47,423 nucleotides of DNA. It comes from Acetobacteraceae bacterium (GTDB lineage: Bacteria > Pseudomonadota > Alphaproteobacteria > Acetobacterales > Acetobacteraceae). Below are positions 32,279 through 40,653 of the stretch, one piece after another. The notes under the pieces are model-generated. The model saw only the letters and a program-made list of their open reading frames with translations, ran no database searches and was not told the DNA's origin. A program made the position numbers and the translations under genes. The number at the start of each line of letters is the position of its first letter. Position 1 is the stretch's first letter. The stretch lies in the NCBI GenBank assembly GCA_025354865.1, contig JANXMB010000155.1, positions 1-47,423 of the forward strand. Direction: 5' to 3'.

Positions 32279-32534
32279 CGGTTCGATCGTCGAGGCGGGG
32301 TCTTTTCGGCGGCGGATTTCCGCCTTTACCGATTCAGCAAAATCGACGGTCGCGCTCGCGATTTCGTGCGCCATCTGCGCACGCAAAAATGAACTGCGTA
32401 CGCATCGGATCGGCCCGTTGCCGTGCTTGCCAGGCGAACAGCCACGGGGTTAAGCTTTCGTAGGCAAACGCTAAAACGCGGCGGCGATCCAGCGCCCCGG
32501 TGCGGGGCGTCGGGTGTTGCGAAAGGATAAAACA

Positions 32535-33023
32535 ATGAAACGACACTGCTCGATGTTGGCAGCGGCGGCGCTTACCGTGACCTTCGCCACCGGATGCCAA
32601 ACCAACGAACAAACCGGCATGCTGATGGGCGGTGGGCTCGGGGTCCTTGGCGGCGGGCTGATCGGCCAAGCCCTCGGCGGACAAAGCGGTGCGCTGATCG
32701 GTGCCGCGCTCGGAGGCCTCGGTGGCGCCTTCGCCGGCAGTGCCATCGGCCGCGATCTCGATGCGCGCGATCGGCAGCGCGCCGAGGAAGCGACCCGCAT
32801 GGCGCTGGCTGCGCCGCCTGCAGCGCAGCCGCAGCCGGTGAATTGGGTGTCAGACCAAAACACCGGGACCAAAGGGCGGGCGCAGGTCGTCGCGGTGCAG
32901 AAGCAAAGCGCTGGCGGGGAATGCCGGACCGTTCGCGAAACGGCCTACATCAAAGGCGAAGAACGGGTGCAAAACGCGCGGTATTGCCAAAATGCCGATG
33001 GCGAATGGATTGCCCGCGCATGA
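32535..33023 (+). CDS. Glycine-zipper outer-membrane lipoprotein (17 kDa surface antigen-like)
   Basis: A 162-residue lipoprotein; ATG 32535 with AAAGGA upstream. Signal MKRHCSMLAAAALTVTFATG ends at lipobox A-T-G-C. Residues about 30-75 are a glycine zipper (GMLMGGGLGVLGGGLIGQAL, then GALIGAALGGLGGAFAGSAI) like the Rickettsia 17 kDa antigen family, which packs as a helical hairpin in membranes. The C-terminal domain has a Cys pair (GECRTVRETAYIKGEERV, ARYCQNADGEW), likely a disulfide. A GC hairpin (32503-32519) sits in the leader just before the ribosome site. It overlaps the next gene by 4 bases. Confidence 0.85.
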   Translation: MKRHCSMLAAAALTVTFATGCQTNEQTGMLMGGGLGVLGGGLIGQALGGQSGALIGAALGGLGGAFAGSAIGRDLDARDRQRAEEATRMALAAPPAAQPQPVNWVSDQNTGTKGRAQVVAVQKQSAGGECRTVRETAYIKGEERVQNARYCQNADGEWIARA

Positions 33024-33901
33024 TACGCCTGCGGCTGGCGATCGTATTGGTCGGACTGCTGGGTTGGGTCGGGTCGTTACGTGCACAGACAAGTGCGGTG
33101 TTCGTCCCGCTGCCCACCGATTTCAGTCCCGACTATGTATTCCAGCAGGAGCACCTGCAATTTTCGATCCTGCGCGGCCCGAAGGCGAACACGATCGTCG
33201 CTTGGGGCGGTGTGGGCCAGGGCGATTCCGTCCGGTTCGCTCTTGCATTGACCGAAGGCAAACCGGTCGCCGAGGTGCAATTGTTCTCCCCCGGCGGCAG
33301 CCTCGGCGAGGGGCTGAAAATCGGCGTTCTGCTGCGCAACCGAGCGCTGGCAACGCGGGTTGTGTCGGGGGCGCAATGTGTCAGCGCCTGCAATTTCATG
33401 TTCCTCGGCGGCGTGGTCCGGACGATCGAGCCGGGTGGATTGTTTCGGGTGCATATGTTCAGCAACAATGCAACGCAACTGCTGCTGAACGATTTGCGCC
33501 ACCCGCCGAAATCGGTCGAGGAATTCAACGACCGCTACCCCGAATTCCGACTGCGGGCCTATCAGGTCCGGGAGCAGATCGAGAAACTCAACGACCTGCC
33601 GCAGAACGGTGCGCGCATCGCGCAACAACCGGCAGTGCCGCCGAATAACGTGTCGGCCCCGGCCATCTCGCCCATCACCGAAGCGAGCTTCATTCGCGAT
33701 GTCGTCGTGCCCGACCAAATCGTCGATATGCGGGTGAAGGACATCCAACAAAATTCCGCCAAAATCGCCGCCGTCATTGCCGAATTTCTCCTGCAAATGC
33801 GACTGCCCATGCGCTTTTTGACGGAATTCGCGAATATTCCGAACGCCGAACCAAGGGCGCTCACCCGCGACGAGTTGAAGGAACTCAATATCGTCAATTG
33901 A
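33020..33901 (+). CDS. Periplasmic protein with ClpP/crotonase-like fold (COG3904-like)
   Basis: A 293-residue exported protein starting at an ATGA overlap (33020). Signal peptide MIRLRLAIVLVGLLGWVGSL is cut near RAQ. The central part VAEVQLFSPGGSLGEGLKIG, then ATRVVSGAQCVSACNFMFLG and GLFRVHMF resemble the ClpP-fold proteases: PGGS as oxyanion loop, Ser of C-V-S-A-C as nucleophile position, and a His 30 residues on. The family is seen as predicted periplasmic proteases, without proven activity. C-terminal 120 residues are helical and unknown. Coupled to the lipoprotein before it, so the two may work together at the envelope. Confidence 0.72.
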   Translation: MIRLRLAIVLVGLLGWVGSLRAQTSAVFVPLPTDFSPDYVFQQEHLQFSILRGPKANTIVAWGGVGQGDSVRFALALTEGKPVAEVQLFSPGGSLGEGLKIGVLLRNRALATRVVSGAQCVSACNFMFLGGVVRTIEPGGLFRVHMFSNNATQLLLNDLRHPPKSVEEFNDRYPEFRLRAYQVREQIEKLNDLPQNGARIAQQPAVPPNNVSAPAISPITEASFIRDVVVPDQIVDMRVKDIQQNSAKIAAVIAEFLLQMRLPMRFLTEFANIPNAEPRALTRDELKELNIVN

Positions 33902-34029
33902 TCCGGCCAGGGGTCGAACGACCGAGGCGCGAACACAGCTGCGCGATTGCGACGCCCAGCCCCTTGTGCCCGTTGAACGACGCCCTAAATCCTGTCGGTA
34001 GTTCGGTTTCAATCGGGGAGTCAGCGTCG

Positions 34030-34731
34030 ATGGCTGCGTATCGTTCTTCCACCTGCAACGCGATGGCAGCGGCGGCTTTGCTGGCGACTCTGGCGGCTTG
34101 CGCTACGGCGCCCGAGGCGCCGACGGTGCGAATCATGCCCGGACCCGGCAAATCGTTCGAGGCGTTCCAATACGACCAAGCCGGCTGCCGATCCTACGCA
34201 TCCGACCAGGTTCGCGGTCAGGCCGAAGCTTCCAACCAACGCGCGCTTGGCACCACCGCTTTGACGACCGTTGGCGGCGCTGCGATCGGTGCGTTGCTGG
34301 GCAGCGTCGGCGGGCATGTGGGCGCGGGCGCGGCGATCGGGGCGGGTGCCGGCGTCGGCGCCGGGGCGCTATTCGGTGCCAGCAGCAATGCAAACGAGCA
34401 GGCGACGATACAGCACCGTTACGACAACGCCTTCGCCCAATGCATGTATAGCCGGGGCCATCTGGTCCCAGGTTTTGCACCCCAAACCGGCTACGCGCCT
34501 CAGGCCGGTTACGCGCCCGCTCCGGCTGCCCGAGCGGCGGGGCCCGATCCGATGGTGCGCGCCACGCAGTCGGAATTGATCCGTCTCGGTTATATGCAAG
34601 GCCCGCCCGACGGCCTGATGGGGGCGGAAACGCGCGGGGCGATCGTGCAATACGAGCAATACCAGGGGCTTCCCGCCGATGGCGTGCCGTCGCAGAGCCT
34701 GTTGGCCCGTTTGCAGGCGACCCCGCGGTAG
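34030..34731 (+). CDS. Glycine-zipper lipoprotein with peptidoglycan-binding domain
   Basis: A 233-residue lipoprotein; ATG 34030 with GGGGAG about 10 bases upstream. Signal NAMAAAALLATLAAC with lipobox L-A-A-C. Then a domain with Cys (DQAGCRSYASDQV), a glycine zipper (GGAAIGALLGSVGGHVGAGA, extended by AIGAGAGVGAGALFG), a second Cys (NAFAQCMYSRGH), a short Tyr-Ala-Pro repeat (TGYAPQAGYAPAPAA), and a C-terminal PG_binding_1 domain (VRATQSELIRLGYMQGPPDG, AQ-type helix and GLPADGVPS). It probably links the outer membrane to the wall. Gene ends in a small terminator hairpin. Confidence 0.85.
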   Translation: MAAYRSSTCNAMAAAALLATLAACATAPEAPTVRIMPGPGKSFEAFQYDQAGCRSYASDQVRGQAEASNQRALGTTALTTVGGAAIGALLGSVGGHVGAGAAIGAGAGVGAGALFGASSNANEQATIQHRYDNAFAQCMYSRGHLVPGFAPQTGYAPQAGYAPAPAARAAGPDPMVRATQSELIRLGYMQGPPDGLMGAETRGAIVQYEQYQGLPADGVPSQSLLARLQATPR

Positions 34732-34743
34732 TTTGGCTACCGC
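34725..34743. terminator. Hairpin over the stop codon, between convergent genes
   Basis: GCGGTAG (34725-34731) and CTACCGC (34737-34743) form a perfect 7-bp stem with loop TTTGG; the left arm contains the TAG stop of the lipoprotein gene. It lies 15 bases from the convergent dehydrogenase stop, so it could serve both. Confidence 0.5.
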
Positions 34744-34757
34744 AGGGTCATCGCGCT

Positions 34758-35807
34758 TTAGCTGTTGGGGCCGCGTTCCATGGAAATCGGCTGCCAGCGG
34801 CGCAGCTTGGTGTTTTGCAGCACGGCCGGGTTGACGCAGCTCATGGGCCACTTGCCTTCCAGCAGCAGCGCCAGTTCCCGCCCGACATGCCGGCGGCGTG
34901 CCGGATCGAACCGAGCGGATGCGGACGCGGTGTGCGCGCTGAGGATGACGTTATTCATCGACAACAGCGGATTGTTGTTCCCCGGCGGTTCCTGCTCCAG
35001 CACATCGAGGCCGGCGTAGGCGATCCATTTCTCGTCCAGCGCTTTGATCAGGGCGGTTTCCTGCACCGTCGGGCCTCGGCCGGTGTTGATGAAGACGGCG
35101 GTCGGCTTCATTTGGCGGAAGTGTTCCTCGCCCAGCATGCCCTCGACTTCCGGGCGAGCGGGGGCGTGCATCGAAACGAAGTCGGATTGCGACAGCACTT
35201 CCGACAGCGTGGCGGGCAGGACGCCGTGTTCGACCATGACCAGTTCCTCGATGAACGGATCGTAGGCCATGATACGCAATCCGAACGGTTTCGCCCGCTT
35301 GGCGACGGCGCGGGCGACGTGGCCGAACGAAATCAGGCCCAAGGTCAGGCCCATCAGGCGCGGCATTTGCAGCAGCGGGGTGCGGCCTTCGCGCCAGCGG
35401 CCTTCGCGCACCAGCCGGTCTTGTTCGACCGCGCGGCGATGCGTCGACAGCAGCATCATCATGGCGTGGTCGGCGACTTCCTCGATGAAGGTATCGGGGC
35501 AGTTGGTGACCGGCATGCCGCGCGCGGTGGCGGCTTTGACATCGACGCTATCCACGCCGACGCTGCCCAGCACAATGCCGCGGCAGCGTTCCGGTAGGGC
35601 ATCGACCACTTTCTTGCTGAAGCGCATGCCCTTGGCATAGATCGCGTCGGCGTCTTGCGCGAAGGCGATGAACCCGTCCTCGTCCACCGGTCCTTCGACG
35701 ATCTCCGCGCCGAGGTAGGCGAGATCTTCCATTTCGTAGCCGTATTCGCCGCCGGCGGCGGTGGTAAAGCTGAGACCCGCCGGGGTCGCCACTTTGAATT
35801 TTGCCAT
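34758..35807 (-). CDS. D-isomer specific 2-hydroxyacid dehydrogenase
   Basis: A 349-residue NAD(H)-dependent enzyme. Start ATG 35807 (MAKFKVATPAGL) has a strong AAGGAG site. Cofactor region LGLISFGHVARAVAKRAKPF with the G-x-x-x-x-G variant and the Asp of MAYDPF; catalytic Arg in INTGRGPTVQ, Glu in LDVLEQEPPG, and His in ILSAHTASAS. GSVGVDSVDVKAATARGMPV and NCPDTFIEEVADHAMMMLL are standard. Substrate may be a hydroxypyruvate, glyoxylate or phosphoglycerate-like acid. An unusual short C-terminal tail (LRRWQPISMERGPNS) is added. The role is not fixed. Confidence 0.9.
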   Translation of the reverse strand: MAKFKVATPAGLSFTTAAGGEYGYEMEDLAYLGAEIVEGPVDEDGFIAFAQDADAIYAKGMRFSKKVVDALPERCRGIVLGSVGVDSVDVKAATARGMPVTNCPDTFIEEVADHAMMMLLSTHRRAVEQDRLVREGRWREGRTPLLQMPRLMGLTLGLISFGHVARAVAKRAKPFGLRIMAYDPFIEELVMVEHGVLPATLSEVLSQSDFVSMHAPARPEVEGMLGEEHFRQMKPTAVFINTGRGPTVQETALIKALDEKWIAYAGLDVLEQEPPGNNNPLLSMNNVILSAHTASASARFDPARRRHVGRELALLLEGKWPMSCVNPAVLQNTKLRRWQPISMERGPNS

Positions 35808-35921
35808 GTGTTTGCTCCTTTTGGTCAGTTCTGCGGCGGGCCTGCGCGCAATGTCTCGAACCCTGCGATTTTCATGTTTCCTCCGCAGGCGGGATGGTGA
35901 CGTTACCAAGCACGGGAAAGG

Positions 35922-35947
35922 ACCCGGGGCAAGATCGCGCCCCGGGT
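35922..35947 (-). terminator. Terminator hairpin after the beta-propeller gene
   Basis: ACCCGGGGC (35922-35930) and GCCCCGGGT (35939-35947) form a perfect 9-bp stem with an 8-base loop, 35 bases beyond the propeller stop codon on the minus strand. On that strand the next bases are CCTTTCCC, a modest pyrimidine tail. Confidence 0.6.
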
Positions 35948-35981
35948 TCGTTACCGCATCCGGCGGTCCGGCGGCGCGCGC

Positions 35982-37142
35982 TCAGCCAGGACCCATCCGG
36001 GCCGATGCGGGATGGCCCGGCACCTTGAACCGCTTGCCGGTATCGATGACCTGCGTCCCGTCCACCCGCAGGATGGAGAAATCCTTATCGATGAAATTAC
36101 CGACATAAATGTAGCGACCGTCGGGGGAAAATACCGCAGCCTCCGGGAAGGTGCCGACCGGGACCGTTCCGACAGCGGTTACTTTCTTGCCGTCGATCTT
36201 CAGCACCGTTACGCTGCCGGTTTTATGGTGGAACCACTGGCCGGGGAAATTGGAACCGTCCACGTTGACCGCGACAGCAATCGTGCCTTTCGGCGACATG
36301 GCCAGACCTTCCGGTGCGTCGCCGACATTGATTCGATAGGCGGTGTGCGGGTGCGGCCCCTCCAGGTCGATCACGCTGACCATGTCCATGCTGCCATCGG
36401 ACGATCCGCCGCCGCCGTTGTCTGCCGTCAGCGCGAGTTTGCCGTTCGGGGTCACGACGACATTGTACGGGAACAGGGCCGTGGGAATATCGAGTTTGTT
36501 GTAGGTGACCTTATCCCCGTCGATATCCAGCACGGCGATCTTGTTATCGGGCGACCGCGTTGCCAGTGCCCGCTTGCCGTCGGGGGTGAACACAACGTGC
36601 GACACGCCCGGCGCGACCGGAACGTTTCCGGTCAACACGACCTTGGTCCCCTCGATCTTCAAGACCGAGATCGATCCGTCCGCACGATTGGCCACCAGCG
36701 CCATATCGCCTTTGGGGCTGAACGACAGGCCGGATGGCTGTTTGGGCAGTTGCAACGTATCGATCAATTTCGGCGGGTTCGCCTTCATGTCGATCACGTA
36801 TAATTTGTCGGTCGGAACGGCTTTGTTGGCGCCGTTTTCCTGCACCACGGTGATGGAATTCGCGACCAGCGCGATCGCCCCGTTTGGCGAAATCGCCAGA
36901 TTGGTGGGCGGCCCAACGATCGAATTCTCCAGCGGCAATATAGCAACGATCTTGGGATCTTCGGGCTTTGCCAGATCGACGATCAGAACGGTATCGTTAC
37001 CGGTGGCGTTGACGACCGATTTGCCGGCGGCGTCGAAGCCGGCTTTTTCGTCGTTGCCGACGATCATGAACGGCGCGGCCTGCGCGGCCGAAGCCGCCAC
37101 GAGCAGCACCAGTGCGCCCAGCGTGGATGTCGTGGAAGGCAT
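35982..37142 (-). CDS. Secreted beta-propeller protein (YncE/lactonase-like)
   Basis: A 386-residue exported protein; ATG 37142 with AGGGAGAG upstream; signal MPSTTSTLGALVLLVAASAAQA. Six or seven blades can be counted from repeats of the kind SPNGAIALVAN, SPKGDMALVANR, TPDGKRALATR, TPNGKLALTADN, SPKGTIAVAVN and SPDGRYIYVGN, each followed by a strand with VLKI or VIDL. This is the YVTN/YncE layout. Catalytic lactonase residues cannot be confirmed. YncE-type proteins bind DNA or ligands in the periplasm; others accompany PQQ-enzyme or cytochrome systems. Role unknown. Confidence 0.82.
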   Translation of the reverse strand: MPSTTSTLGALVLLVAASAAQAAPFMIVGNDEKAGFDAAGKSVVNATGNDTVLIVDLAKPEDPKIVAILPLENSIVGPPTNLAISPNGAIALVANSITVVQENGANKAVPTDKLYVIDMKANPPKLIDTLQLPKQPSGLSFSPKGDMALVANRADGSISVLKIEGTKVVLTGNVPVAPGVSHVVFTPDGKRALATRSPDNKIAVLDIDGDKVTYNKLDIPTALFPYNVVVTPNGKLALTADNGGGGSSDGSMDMVSVIDLEGPHPHTAYRINVGDAPEGLAMSPKGTIAVAVNVDGSNFPGQWFHHKTGSVTVLKIDGKKVTAVGTVPVGTFPEAAVFSPDGRYIYVGNFIDKDFSILRVDGTQVIDTGKRFKVPGHPASARMGPG

Positions 37143-37204
37143 GGTTTCTCTCCCTGGTTCTTTTTGTCCGGGGAGTATGGGGGGCGTGGTTCGCCGGGCG
37201 CAAG

Positions 37205-37239
37205 CACCGTTACGCGGCGGCCTCGGGCGCGTAACGGTG
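37205..37239. terminator. Long perfect hairpin between MmgE/PrpD and propeller genes
   Basis: CACCGTTACGCG (37205-37216) and CGCGTAACGGTG (37228-37239) are perfect 12-base arms with an 11-base GC loop, 26 bases beyond the MmgE/PrpD stop and 63 bases before the propeller start on the minus strand. No T tract. It may end the upstream transcript, or be an operator for the propeller gene. Confidence 0.5.
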
Positions 37240-37265
37240 TCTGAGCCGGAGCGGTGGAGACTGCT

Positions 37266-38633
37266 CTACCGTCCGGACAGCGCCATCAGGTTGCGGACGT
37301 CGCCCAATGCCTCGAACCGAGCAATGTCGGATATAAGGGCGGAGGCGCGGTTGGAGCCGAGGACGGGTTCGACCAGGGCGTTGAATTTTTCCTCCAATCG
37401 CCTGCCCTGATCGGCGACGTCGGTGGATGGGATGCCGGAATCGTGTCGCGCGGTCACCGTTTTACCGTCGGTTAGCAGCAGCTCGATTTCGGCGAAGGTG
37501 CTGGGAATGCCGACCTGGAAATCCAGCTCGACCTTGTCGCGCAACGCCACCAAACCCGGTTCGCACGCGACGTCCGTGGCGTAGGTCGAAAGCCGCCCGG
37601 TATCGATGCCCGACAATCCCATTGCGGTTGCCAGTTTCAACGAGAATTTCGCCTCCAACCCGGTAACCGGGGCCGGAATGTTACAGATCCGGTCGCACGA
37701 TTCATCGAGCCGTACGCGCACCCGCTCCACCCGGTCCGGGGTCACGCCGAATTGCTCGCGCAGTTTGCGGGCGGAATCGATGCTGGAATGAACCATGTAG
37801 CAGGCAGCGTGATATTTGAACAGATTACTTTGAATGTACCAACCGCCGACCGGCGTTTCCAACGCACGTTCGGGGTTGAAATCCGGGCTGTGGGTTTTGG
37901 CGAAACCCTGGCCGCACTCCAGCACGTCGGTGCGGCTGGTGAAGCCGCGTGCGGCGAGTTTGGCTGCCATCACGCCGTTATAGGCGGCCTTGCCCGCGTG
38001 CAACGGCTTGCACATCGTGCCGAACATGGATTTCAGGCCGGCGGCCTGGGTGCCGGCGATGCCCAGGGCGGTGGCGAATGTCTCGGGGTTCAGGCCCAGC
38101 AAATGCGCGCAGGCCGCAGCCGCGCCGAAGCTGCCCACGGTCGCGGTGGAGTGAAAGCCCAGCACGTCGTAGTGCCCAGGCGCAATCGCGCGACCGACCC
38201 GGCATTGCAACTCGTAACCGGCAACGAACGCGGTCAGCACATCGGCGCAGGACGAACCGCGTTCTTCCGCCAGGGCCAGCAGCGCGGGCAAAATGGCGAC
38301 CGACGGATGCCCCGGCATGGCCAGATTGACGTCGTCGAAATCCAGCGCATGTGCGGCCGCGCCATTCACGATCGCGGCGGCGGCAGCCGGCAGTTTCCCC
38401 GCGTGGCCCATGACAGAAGCGGCTTCCTTGCCACCCTGTTCCTGCATTTCCGCCAGCAGGATATGCACCAATTCGTCGCTCGCGCCGGCAATGCCGCAGG
38501 CGGTGTAATCCAGGATGCACTGGCGCGCCCAAGCCCGGGTTTCCTCCGGAATATCCACCAAAGTCAGCGCTTGCGCTCGGTTTGCCAACATTTGGGTCAA
38601 CCCGTGGGGGCGGAGGTCGGCGATCGCGTTCAT
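37266..38633 (-). CDS. MmgE/PrpD family protein
   Basis: A 455-residue member of the 2-methylcitrate dehydratase/cis-aconitate decarboxylase/iminodisuccinate epimerase fold. Typical are ILDYTACGIAGA, NGAAAHALDFDDVNLAMPGH (with the conserved DFDD), HPSVAILPALLALAEERGSS, GFHSTATVGSFGAAAACAHL and KPLHAGKAAYNGVMAAKLA. KYHAACYMVHSSIDSARKL in the second half is the small lid domain. True PrpD would sit with prpB/prpC, which are absent. The enzyme likely dehydrates or isomerises a di- or tricarboxylic acid. It follows the enoyl-CoA hydratase with a 21-base gap, so the two are probably cotranscribed. Confidence 0.9.
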   Translation of the reverse strand: MNAIADLRPHGLTQMLANRAQALTLVDIPEETRAWARQCILDYTACGIAGASDELVHILLAEMQEQGGKEAASVMGHAGKLPAAAAAIVNGAAAHALDFDDVNLAMPGHPSVAILPALLALAEERGSSCADVLTAFVAGYELQCRVGRAIAPGHYDVLGFHSTATVGSFGAAAACAHLLGLNPETFATALGIAGTQAAGLKSMFGTMCKPLHAGKAAYNGVMAAKLAARGFTSRTDVLECGQGFAKTHSPDFNPERALETPVGGWYIQSNLFKYHAACYMVHSSIDSARKLREQFGVTPDRVERVRVRLDESCDRICNIPAPVTGLEAKFSLKLATAMGLSGIDTGRLSTYATDVACEPGLVALRDKVELDFQVGIPSTFAEIELLLTDGKTVTARHDSGIPSTDVADQGRRLEEKFNALVEPVLGSNRASALISDIARFEALGDVRNLMALSGR

Positions 38634-38654
38634 GGTTTCGTTCCCTTTCCGATT

Positions 38655-39446
38655 TCAGCGGCCCGTGTAGACCGGCTTGCGCTTTTCGTTGAACGCACGA
38701 ATGCCCTCGCGCCGATCGTCGGTCGGGACCATGCGGTTATAGGCCTCGATCTCGAACATCATGGCGCTTTGCAGGTCCATGTTGGCGCCCATGTTCACCG
38801 ACTGCTTGATCTGGCGGGTGGAAATGGGCGCGTTGCCGGCGATGACGGCGGCGGTTTCCAGCGCGTCCGACAACAGGGTTTCGGCGGTGCACAGGCGGTT
38901 GATCATGCCCCATTCGTAGCCTTGCTGGGCGGTGAAGGGCCGGCCGGTCAGCAGGATTTCCTTCGCCCGCCGGGAACCGACCGCACGCGGCAGGTTCTGC
39001 GTTCCGCCAGCGCCGGGCATGATGCCCAAGGTGACCTCGGTTAACGCGAAACGCGCGGTTTCGACGGCATAGATGAAGTCGCAGCACAGCGACATCTCCA
39101 TGCCGCCGGCATAGGCAGCGCCATTGACGGCGGCGATGATGGGCACCGGGCAGGCGATCGTGGCGCGGATGGCGCGCTCGAAAATCAAATGCTGATCCTG
39201 CCACTGCGCGTCGGTCATGCCGTTGCGCTGTTTCAAATCGCCGCCGCCGCAGAACACCTTGCCGGCGCCGGTCAGCACGATGCACCGTTGCGCGTTCGGC
39301 GCGGCGCAGAACCCATCGAAGGCGTCCAGCAGATCGAGGCCCATTTGCGTGTTCATCGCATTCGCCACTGCGGGCCGATTGAGCGTCACCACAACGGCGT
39401 GTTCGCCCACCCGATCGACCGCGATGGTTTCGTACGTTTTCATCAT
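38655..39446 (-). CDS. Enoyl-CoA hydratase/isomerase family protein
   Basis: A 263-residue crotonase-fold enzyme acting on acyl-CoA. Oxyanion-hole elements VFCGGGDLKQRN and NGAAYAGGMEMSLCCDFIYA, and ALTEVTLGIMPGAGGTQNLP with the usual acidic position. ATG 39446 overlaps the stop of the serine hydrolase upstream (ATGA); the second ATG (39443) is an alternative. The open frame continues far upstream, but that part is out-of-frame sequence of the hydrolase gene. Family members hydrate, isomerise or decarboxylate; the exact reaction is unknown. Middle gene of a hydrolase-hydratase-MmgE run. Confidence 0.9.
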   Translation of the reverse strand: MMKTYETIAVDRVGEHAVVVTLNRPAVANAMNTQMGLDLLDAFDGFCAAPNAQRCIVLTGAGKVFCGGGDLKQRNGMTDAQWQDQHLIFERAIRATIACPVPIIAAVNGAAYAGGMEMSLCCDFIYAVETARFALTEVTLGIMPGAGGTQNLPRAVGSRRAKEILLTGRPFTAQQGYEWGMINRLCTAETLLSDALETAAVIAGNAPISTRQIKQSVNMGANMDLQSAMMFEIEAYNRMVPTDDRREGIRAFNEKRKPVYTGR

Positions 39447-40555
39447 GCCAGTGCCTGCATTATCAGTCGGGTAAATGTATCGACGGCAGTCGGATCGAGC
39501 CAACGCATCACCGCCACAAGGTCCTGTTCCGGCAGCACCCAGGTCAGGTTGCCGCCTGCGCCGGACGCGAAATAGCTGCCTTCGGGCGCGCTTTTGTACC
39601 GCCCATGTCCGGTGTTCAACCACCATAGCAGACCGTAACTCGGGTTCAGCGAGCAGGGGATCGTCGATTCCGCCACCCAGCTTTCCGGCAGGATGCGCTT
39701 GCCGTTCCACATCCCGCGCCGCAGCATCAACAGCCCGATGCGGGCCTGATCCTCGGCATGGATCAGCATGCCGCCGCCCCAATGGGTGCCGCCCGAGACG
39801 CTCTCGATCGCGACACCGTCCACATCGACCGTCGAGGTCCGATACCCCTGCCATTTCCAATCGTCCGACGCACCGATCGGGCGCATGATGCGTTCGGCGA
39901 AGACCTCCGGCAACGGGCGGCGGAAGCGGCGGAGCAGCGCCAGAGACAGGCGGTTCACCCGCACGTCGTTGTATTCCCAGTGCGTGCCCGGGGTTTGCAA
40001 CGGCCGAGGATCGCCCTTCCGGCCTTTGCCCTCCAACCTCAGATTGCGGTTGCGGTCGATCAGGTCGGATTTGCCGAACAGGGTGCCTTCCCATTCCGAC
40101 GTGTTCTGCAACAAATGCCGCCACGTTACGGCGCGGTTCTGTGCGCTGTCGAAGCCGCCATCGTGCACGGTGGCGCCGACCGGTTCGTCCAGCTCGGCGA
40201 TCAGTCCGTCGGTGACGGCGATCCCGGCCAGCAGGGACAGGTAGCTTTTCGCCGCCGAGAACGTGTAATCCGCCTGTTCGGTATCGCCCCAGGACACCAC
40301 TTTGTGCCCGCCTCGCGTCACCAGTCCCGACGGCTCCCCGCGCGGGCGGATCGGTCCTAGGATTTCGTTGTGCGGCGGCGGCTCGAAGAAGCCGCTTTCC
40401 AGATGCAGCTTCAGATCGCGCGGCCAGGGGGTTTCGTTTTCGGTGGCGAAGCGCGCCGCCTCCTCCAGCCACATCCAGTCCATCCCGGCCAGATCGGCTG
40501 ACAGTTCGGGCCATCCCGGGCCGTGCGGAGGGGGGAAAATCGAGGGCAATGTCAT
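39443..40555 (-). CDS. Serine hydrolase, class C beta-lactamase / family VIII esterase type
   Basis: A 370-residue penicillin-binding-fold hydrolase. The S-x-x-K motif is in YTFSAAKSYLSLLAG, and the Tyr motif in THWEYNDVRVNRLSLALL. WGGGMLIHAEDQARIGLLML and the late YGLLWWLNTG are shared with esterases of this group. There is no signal peptide, which argues against a periplasmic beta-lactamase and for a cytosolic esterase or amidase. First gene of a run with an enoyl-CoA hydratase (4-base overlap) and MmgE/PrpD; it may release an acid that the others process. Confidence 0.85.
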   Translation of the reverse strand: MTLPSIFPPPHGPGWPELSADLAGMDWMWLEEAARFATENETPWPRDLKLHLESGFFEPPPHNEILGPIRPRGEPSGLVTRGGHKVVSWGDTEQADYTFSAAKSYLSLLAGIAVTDGLIAELDEPVGATVHDGGFDSAQNRAVTWRHLLQNTSEWEGTLFGKSDLIDRNRNLRLEGKGRKGDPRPLQTPGTHWEYNDVRVNRLSLALLRRFRRPLPEVFAERIMRPIGASDDWKWQGYRTSTVDVDGVAIESVSGGTHWGGGMLIHAEDQARIGLLMLRRGMWNGKRILPESWVAESTIPCSLNPSYGLLWWLNTGHGRYKSAPEGSYFASGAGGNLTWVLPEQDLVAVMRWLDPTAVDTFTRLIMQALA

Positions 40556-40653
40556 GCAGCGCTATCCGTTCGGGCGTTCGCCGGACTATGGCGCGGGCGG
40601 GGTTGGGCGCATAGTGCCAGGGTTGGGGATCAGCAAAACGGAAGGGGCAGGCA

